A stretch of 64,000 nt of DNA from Pseudohongiella sp. O18. Its GTDB lineage: Bacteria; Pseudomonadota; Gammaproteobacteria; Pseudomonadales; Pseudohongiellaceae. This document shows, one piece after another, positions 59,550 to 64,000 of the stretch. The translations under genes and the position numbers were made by a program. A model generated the notes under the pieces. It did not search any database. It had not been told where the DNA came from and saw only the letters and a list, made by a program, of their open reading frames with translations. Position 1 is the stretch's first letter. Every line of letters begins with the position of its first letter. The DNA lies in the NCBI RefSeq assembly GCF_021729085.1, contig NZ_JAJSAR010000001.1, forward strand, positions 1,488,001 to 1,552,000. The letters are read 5' to 3'.

Positions 59550-60059
59550 CTTCCAGAAATTCTGCAAGAACTTTATTTAATTAAAGTGGTCTATCCGTGG
59601 TGTCGATAATAAAAGGGACACCTGCGATTTTTATACGTCATCACGTCGGTACGTCGAATGACGTAGTCGCTGGAATCATCTACGTCATAGGCCTAATAAA
59701 CTGTAATTTCTAAGTTAAACGCACACCTTTTTAGTTGACGTATAAGTAAAAAAGCTAGTTAACCAATGAACGTAGAAATGAAATAATATAACTGCTCGTA
59801 TCTCGCCTAAGTTATTGTTTAATAACATAAAAACATAATTCAATGCACAATAAAGTGGCTTCGCATATCCGCGTTGCCTCTTTTTGAAGCACGCTGTTTT
59901 TCTCGCGCACTCTTTCTGAACCATAAGCCTTTGATATTTATCATGACTCATTAGCTGGTACGCAACTTGCTAAACCTCGTTCGATGATTTGAATTGACTC
60001 TGATCACGTCCTGGCAGGGAGCGTATCAATTACTGATTGTAATGAGGCTAATGAAAGAT
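59550..60059. other. AT-rich 510-bp gap before the TonB-dependent receptor
   Basis: The gap is visibly more AT-rich than its surroundings and contains no convincing gene. It holds a cluster of TGACGTA/TACGTCA words at 59634-59742 and one possible weak promoter with TTGACG at 59735-59740. The long distance suggests a regulated leader. Confidence 0.7.
59634..59742. promoter_or_regulatory. Cluster of TGACGTA motifs upstream of the receptor gene
   Basis: The 7-mer occurs as TACGTCA at 59634-59640, TGACGTA at 59659-59665, TACGTCA at 59681-59687 and TGACGTA at 59736-59742, with a one-mismatch copy at 59650-59656. Copies 2 and 3 form an inverted pair with a 15-base spacer. The last copy overlaps a possible -35 element. 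Binding protein unknown. Confidence 0.5.
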
Positions 60060-63000
60060 ATGAAGAAAACAACTACTACTGTAAGACGTCAGCGACTTCA
60101 CACTGCGATCGCGTTGCTGATGAGTGCGACTACCGTGCCATCACTCTACGCACAAGAGGCGCCGCAGATTGAAGAGCTGGTCGTTACAGGCAGCCGTATT
60201 CAGAGAATGGATAACGCAACCTCTCCGCAGCCCCTGTCTGTGATCAGCGCCGATGATCTCACCAGTTCGGCTAGTATCGACATTGGCGAAGTGTTGAATG
60301 AGAACCCGGCTCTGCTGTCTTCAGTTACCAGTACAGCATCAATCGGCAACTCTGCGCAGAACGTGGGCCGTGCCAGTAACGTTGGTGGTAGCGCGCTCAA
60401 CCTGCGCGGCCTGGGCTCCCAGCGTACTCTCACGCTGGTTAACGGACGGCGTCACGTGTCTGGTATCGAAGGTACCTCTTCTGTTGATGTATCAACAATT
60501 CCATCGGCGTTGATTGAGCGTGTAGAAGTACTGACCGGCGGCGCGTCTGCCGTATACGGTGCGGATGCGGTGACTGGTGTTGTCAACTTTGTACTTAAGG
60601 ACGATTTTGAAGGTGTAGACATCGACTTCAGAACAGGCATGTCTGGCGAAGGCGATGCGGAGACTAACAGCATACGCGCGCTGCTGGGGCGCAACTTCGA
60701 TGCCAATCGCGGTAACGTGAATCTGTCATTGCAGCACGATTATTCCGCAGGTCTGCGAGCTGGCGATCGTGATTTCCTTGCCAACGGAGGCCGCGCAACG
60801 GGCGATGTCAATCCGCTGCTGCGATTCCAGAAGGGTGACATTGACCCCAGCACAATGCCTAACCTGGCGCGCTACTACAATTTTGACAACACTGGCCGAT
60901 ATCCATTCGGCGCACGTATTCCGACAGCAACAGCTTTTGGCAATAGCTACAACTCAGCCTTTGGTGCGCAACCTACTTTGACCTCAGCTGAACAGGCTCT
61001 CCTGGACCGCATTAACTCGGCGTCACCACGTGCACTGCTGCCTGGTCGTACCTTTAACATCACTTCCCCTTACGGTGTGGTAGCACTGGGTGACTTTGGT
61101 ACCACAATAGGTCTGGGTCAGGAACCTGACCTGGACGGAAACGGCACTGGTGACTGTCTGGACAGCTTCACCGGTTACAACTCGAGCCTGGACGGCACAG
61201 CTTCATTTGGCGCAGCCGGTGGTTGCTGGATTATTGGTGAGGATGGCAGCCTGAATACGTATCAGGACGGTCTGGTGGCAGGTAACTTCAACCAGTTTGG
61301 TGCGGCCGGATCTTACATCGCGCCGAACCGCCCGTTTGTTATACCTGAGGATACCAAGTGGGCTGTTAACCTGAACGCCAACTATGATCTTACGCCAACC
61401 ACAACAGCGTTTGTCGAGACCAAGTACGTTCGTCATGATGTGACTTTCGGTGGCGGCGGAAACCAGGCAACCGACTTGTTGTATGGTGCGCCGGATAACC
61501 CCTTCCTGCCTGCACAGCTGGCGCCATTTGCCACTAATCCAGGCGTGGGCTTCGTTGGCCCGGGCGGACTTTACATTTCACGTGACTCCGACGACTGGGG
61601 GCACAATGAGTCCTACAACGAGCGTACTACCTACCGTCTGGTAACCGGTCTGCGCGGCAGCTTCGACGATCTGGGTCTGGATTACGAAGTCTCTGCCAAC
61701 TACGGTAAGTTTGAGCGCACTATGGAGTCTCCGTTTACGCCGATTACTGACCGCTTCTTTGCGGCCATCGACGTGACAACTGACCCGGCAACAGGTCAGC
61801 CGGTTTGTCGTTCGGATCTCGACCCGACTGCCTACCCGCGTACCACACCATTTAACTTCCCCGCCTACCTGGGTGGACGTGCAGTGTCGCCGTTCTTCAC
61901 CTTCGCACCTGGTGACGGCCAGTGCCAGCCAGCCAATATTTGGGGCGGCAAAGGCTCAATCAGCCAGGAAGCCATCGACTTTTTCTCTTACACACGTACC
62001 GTTGAAGAGAGTATTGAGCAGTCGGTCGTAATGGGTTTTGTAAGCGGTTCCAGTGCCAACTGGTTCTCTCTGCAGGGTGGTCCTGTTTCATTTGCAGCCG
62101 GTGGTGAATGGCGCGAAGAGAAAAGCTCACAGTCCTTCGACAGCTACGATCAGGGCATTATCCAGGTCAGCGGTGTAACGCCGCAGGGCACCAGCTTCAG
62201 TCCGGGAGACTGGGTAGGTGACGTCAGTGCCGCAAAGAGCCTGGGCAGCTCACCCGGTAACCGGCTGCTGAATACCAGTGCCAAGTATGATGTATGGGAT
62301 ATGTTTGTGGAAGCAGAACTGCCCATTCTGGCCGGTCTGCCCCTGGCAGAGACACTGACAGTTGATGCGGCTTTCCGTCGTGCTGACTATTCGACCTTTG
62401 GTAGCAACGATACTTACAGTGTTGGCGGTGTCTGGGCGCCCGTCATGGACTTCCGTATCCGCGCCAATTACAGCGAAGCGGTACGGGTACCTAACCTGTT
62501 CGAACTGTATTCGCCAGAGCAGGGACAAAGCTTCCGTCCCAATGATCCCTGTGATGCATCGCAGATTGCCAGTGGCCCGAATCCGGCCCTGCGACAGGCT
62601 AACTGTGTGGCCGATCTGACCGCCAATGGTGTACAGCAGTCAAAAATCTTCGATGCCAACGGGAACTACATTTTCGTAGACCCGCTGTCAGCCGGATTCC
62701 CGGGTGTCGTCGGGGGTAACCCAAACCTGAAGCCGGAAATTGCTACCACGGAGACGGTTGGTTTTGTATTCCAGCCGCGATTCCTGGAAGGCTTCACGAT
62801 GAGCATGGATTACTGGAACATCGAAATTGAGGAGGCGATTGCCGAGATTTCTTCTCAGAACATTGTGAACAGCTGCTACGACGCGGCATCAATCAACAAC
62901 CCGTTCTGTGAATTGATTCAGCGTAACAGCACTTCAACATCAGCACAGTCCGGCGGTTTTGTCTTCCTTCGTCAAACCCAGCTGAACTTTGGTGAAGCGT

Positions 63001-63476
63001 TGGCAGAAGGTGTTGACTTGAACCTGTCATACCGCTTTCAGCTGGCTGACTACAACATCTCCTTGAGCACTAACGTGACCAAGCAGCTGAAGCTTGACTT
63101 CGTCGAGCCCACCAACCCGGGCGAAGAAGCTGTCGTTGACGAAGACCTGTTGGAGATGCGTTCGCCAGAATATGCTGGACAGTTGTCTGCCACCGTTGGT
63201 CGCGACAACTGGAGTATCAGTCTGCGATCACAGTATCTGAGCGAGATGGCGCTGACAGGCCCAATTGAGACTGCAGTCCAGAACTACGGTGAAGGCATTT
63301 TCACTGACGAGTTCTACTCACACAACCTGTCGGGTAACTACCAGTTCAATGATACCGTGCGTTTCTATGGTGGTATCAGCAACATTACCGATGAAAAACC
63401 GTTCATAACTGAACGTGCCTATCCAGTGAGCCCGGTTGGCCGCTCCTACTTCCTGGGTATTAACGTCGCACTCTGA
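60060..63476 (+). CDS. TonB-dependent outer-membrane receptor
   Basis: About 1138 residues. A signal peptide (LHTAIALLMSATTVPSLYAQ) is followed by the TonB-box/plug start IEELVVTGSRIQRMDNATSPQPLSVISADDL and the plug motif LNLRGLGSQRTLTLVNGRRHVSG, then a long beta-barrel ending in an aromatic-type terminal strand, SYFLGINVAL. Such receptors import scarce, large or bound substrates using TonB energy. The size and RGLG/LVNGRR motif place it in the oligopeptide/carbohydrate/aromatic-type group rather than a siderophore type, but the ligand is unknown. ATG 60060 is preferred; in-frame ATGs at 60042 and 60051 are alternatives. No TonB gene nearby. Confidence 0.93.
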   Translation: MKKTTTTVRRQRLHTAIALLMSATTVPSLYAQEAPQIEELVVTGSRIQRMDNATSPQPLSVISADDLTSSASIDIGEVLNENPALLSSVTSTASIGNSAQNVGRASNVGGSALNLRGLGSQRTLTLVNGRRHVSGIEGTSSVDVSTIPSALIERVEVLTGGASAVYGADAVTGVVNFVLKDDFEGVDIDFRTGMSGEGDAETNSIRALLGRNFDANRGNVNLSLQHDYSAGLRAGDRDFLANGGRATGDVNPLLRFQKGDIDPSTMPNLARYYNFDNTGRYPFGARIPTATAFGNSYNSAFGAQPTLTSAEQALLDRINSASPRALLPGRTFNITSPYGVVALGDFGTTIGLGQEPDLDGNGTGDCLDSFTGYNSSLDGTASFGAAGGCWIIGEDGSLNTYQDGLVAGNFNQFGAAGSYIAPNRPFVIPEDTKWAVNLNANYDLTPTTTAFVETKYVRHDVTFGGGGNQATDLLYGAPDNPFLPAQLAPFATNPGVGFVGPGGLYISRDSDDWGHNESYNERTTYRLVTGLRGSFDDLGLDYEVSANYGKFERTMESPFTPITDRFFAAIDVTTDPATGQPVCRSDLDPTAYPRTTPFNFPAYLGGRAVSPFFTFAPGDGQCQPANIWGGKGSISQEAIDFFSYTRTVEESIEQSVVMGFVSGSSANWFSLQGGPVSFAAGGEWREEKSSQSFDSYDQGIIQVSGVTPQGTSFSPGDWVGDVSAAKSLGSSPGNRLLNTSAKYDVWDMFVEAELPILAGLPLAETLTVDAAFRRADYSTFGSNDTYSVGGVWAPVMDFRIRANYSEAVRVPNLFELYSPEQGQSFRPNDPCDASQIASGPNPALRQANCVADLTANGVQQSKIFDANGNYIFVDPLSAGFPGVVGGNPNLKPEIATTETVGFVFQPRFLEGFTMSMDYWNIEIEEAIAEISSQNIVNSCYDAASINNPFCELIQRNSTSTSAQSGGFVFLRQTQLNFGEALAEGVDLNLSYRFQLADYNISLSTNVTKQLKLDFVEPTNPGEEAVVDEDLLEMRSPEYAGQLSATVGRDNWSISLRSQYLSEMALTGPIETAVQNYGEGIFTDEFYSHNLSGNYQFNDTVRFYGGISNITDEKPFITERAYPVSPVGRSYFLGINVAL

Positions 63477-63498
63477 TAGAGCCTCTCCTGGTGCTACT

Positions 63499-63548
63499 GC
63501 CCGCCGCTGTCAACTCTCCTGTTTATTGGTGAGTTGGCTGAGGCGGGC
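63499..63548 (+). other. Long imperfect stem-loop between the receptor gene and the next gene
   Basis: GCCCGCC (63499-63505) and CAACTC (63511-63516) pair with GAGTTG (63531-63536) and GGCGGGC (63542-63548), with internal asymmetric bulges. There is no T run directly after. It may stabilise the receptor mRNA, reduce readthrough into the next gene, or act as a partial terminator. Confidence 0.5.
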
Positions 63549-63610
63549 AAGTAGTTTCCGGCTTACCAGCCTCAGCGCAGTCGGCTGCGGATATAAAGCA
63601 AGGAAAAAAG

Positions 63611-64000
63611 ATGACAACAAAAAACAATCAAACAAATATTGGCAGGCACATGCGCCTGTTACTCCAGGTAACTCTCAGCAGCGCACTTCTGTTGGGCCAG
63701 TTTGCCACGGCACAGACAGAAGAAGAGTCTGATCATCCCGAGCTGGTAGAGTTCCCCGCCTCGCTGGACAGTCGCCTGGGTCTGCTTAGCGACGAGGAAC
63801 TCGAGTTTCTCCGCACCCCCCGAAATACTCGCTCCTACGCCGAAGATCTTGATCAGCTAGTAGAGCAGATCGAAAAACGTTCTGCAGACGAGGTCAAGGC
63901 TTATGTTGAGGCCATGATGTGGGTGCGGGATCAGCGTGGTTTTCAGGAAGGTCAGGATCTGGACCATATTCCCTTGAATACGGATACACCAGAATTCAAT
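63611..64000 (+). CDS. Exported protein, 5' part only (window end)
   Basis: The frame stays open from the ATG at 63611 to the last base (130 codons). AAGGAAAAAAG precedes it. Residues 13-35 (HMRLLLQVTLSSALLLGQFATAQ) form a signal peptide; the rest is a charged, mostly helical region with LGLLSDEELEFLRTPRNTRSYAEDLDQLVEQIEKRS and VKAYVEAMMWVRDQRGF. No family is recognised in this portion. It lies 134 bases after the TonB-dependent receptor on the same strand and so may be a co-transcribed partner. Confidence 0.75.
   Translation, partial: MTTKNNQTNIGRHMRLLLQVTLSSALLLGQFATAQTEEESDHPELVEFPASLDSRLGLLSDEELEFLRTPRNTRSYAEDLDQLVEQIEKRSADEVKAYVEAMMWVRDQRGFQEGQDLDHIPLNTDTPEFN

Noticed and set aside
1-64000. 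tRNA, rRNA, CRISPR arrays, prophage or intact insertion sequence
   Set aside because: I looked for T-loop and anticodon-arm patterns, regularly spaced repeats, integrase and transposase motifs, and found none that hold up.

Overview
The window looks like chromosomal DNA of an aerobic, Gram-negative, probably marine or aquatic gammaproteobacterium. The evidence is the mreCD-maf-rng-yhdP-nitrilase gene order, a TonB-dependent receptor, signal peptides and lipoboxes typical of a diderm envelope, an FNR regulator with Escherichia coli-like cysteine spacing, a split pntAB transhydrogenase, and abundant acyl-CoA metabolism. I cannot name the genus from sequence alone. Base composition looks fairly even in the coding regions. 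I see no rRNA, tRNA, CRISPR array, phage module or intact insertion sequence.

Layout. 1-8852: a cell-envelope and housekeeping operon on the + strand (mreC 3' part, mreD, maf, rng, yhdP, nitrilase-family amidohydrolase, DUF445 membrane protein). 8853-14697: a TetR regulator with a palindromic upstream region, an orphan ExbD, mtnA, a HIT protein, an exported glutaminyl cyclase followed at once by a lipoprotein aminopeptidase, and a TPR protein. 14854-22079: a patatin-like protein, a small lipoprotein and a thioesterase, an amidohydrolase, a ThDP enzyme, a DUF4105 membrane protein and uppP. 22303-26650: a two-subunit acyl-CoA dehydrogenase followed by a histidine phosphatase and an aminoglycoside-phosphotransferase-fold kinase. 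26658-30648: AEC and MATE transporters, then a membrane protein/spermidine-synthase-fold pair split into two overlapping genes.

30656-36994 is a stress and anaerobiosis block. It holds a universal stress protein, fnr and two YeeE/YedE-type transporter halves in one translationally coupled operon, beside a tandem universal stress protein and an operon of another tandem universal stress protein, an endonuclease/exonuclease/phosphatase-fold protein and cardiolipin synthase. 37105-38463 is speDE for spermidine synthesis. 38464-39378 is gene-free and repeat-rich: tandem units of about 169 bp, an inverted third copy whose hairpin stem shows compensatory changes, and a short element with 13-bp terminal inverted repeats. 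39379-45100 holds a classical acyl-CoA dehydrogenase diverging from a thiolase-FadB-alcohol dehydrogenase operon across a palindrome.

45265-52860 carries exported or membrane functions: a serine beta-lactamase-fold esterase, an EamA exporter, a Tat-targeted two-subunit GMC dehydrogenase, a membrane-anchored small heat-shock protein, a lipoprotein and a trypsin-like protease with a duplicated C-terminal module. 52924-55803 is pntA1-pntA2-pntB. 56034-58438 is a second two-subunit acyl-CoA dehydrogenase. 58476-64000 contains a near-perfect Fur box between a small unknown gene and a membrane zinc peptidase, a motif-rich AT-rich gap, a large TonB-dependent receptor, and the start of an exported protein cut by the window end.

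The strongest leads for something new are the dehydrogenase-phosphatase-kinase cluster at 22303-26650, the covarying hairpin repeats at 38686-39216, the fnr-coupled sulfur-transporter halves, and the split MFS/spermidine synthase pair with a signal peptide on its enzyme half.
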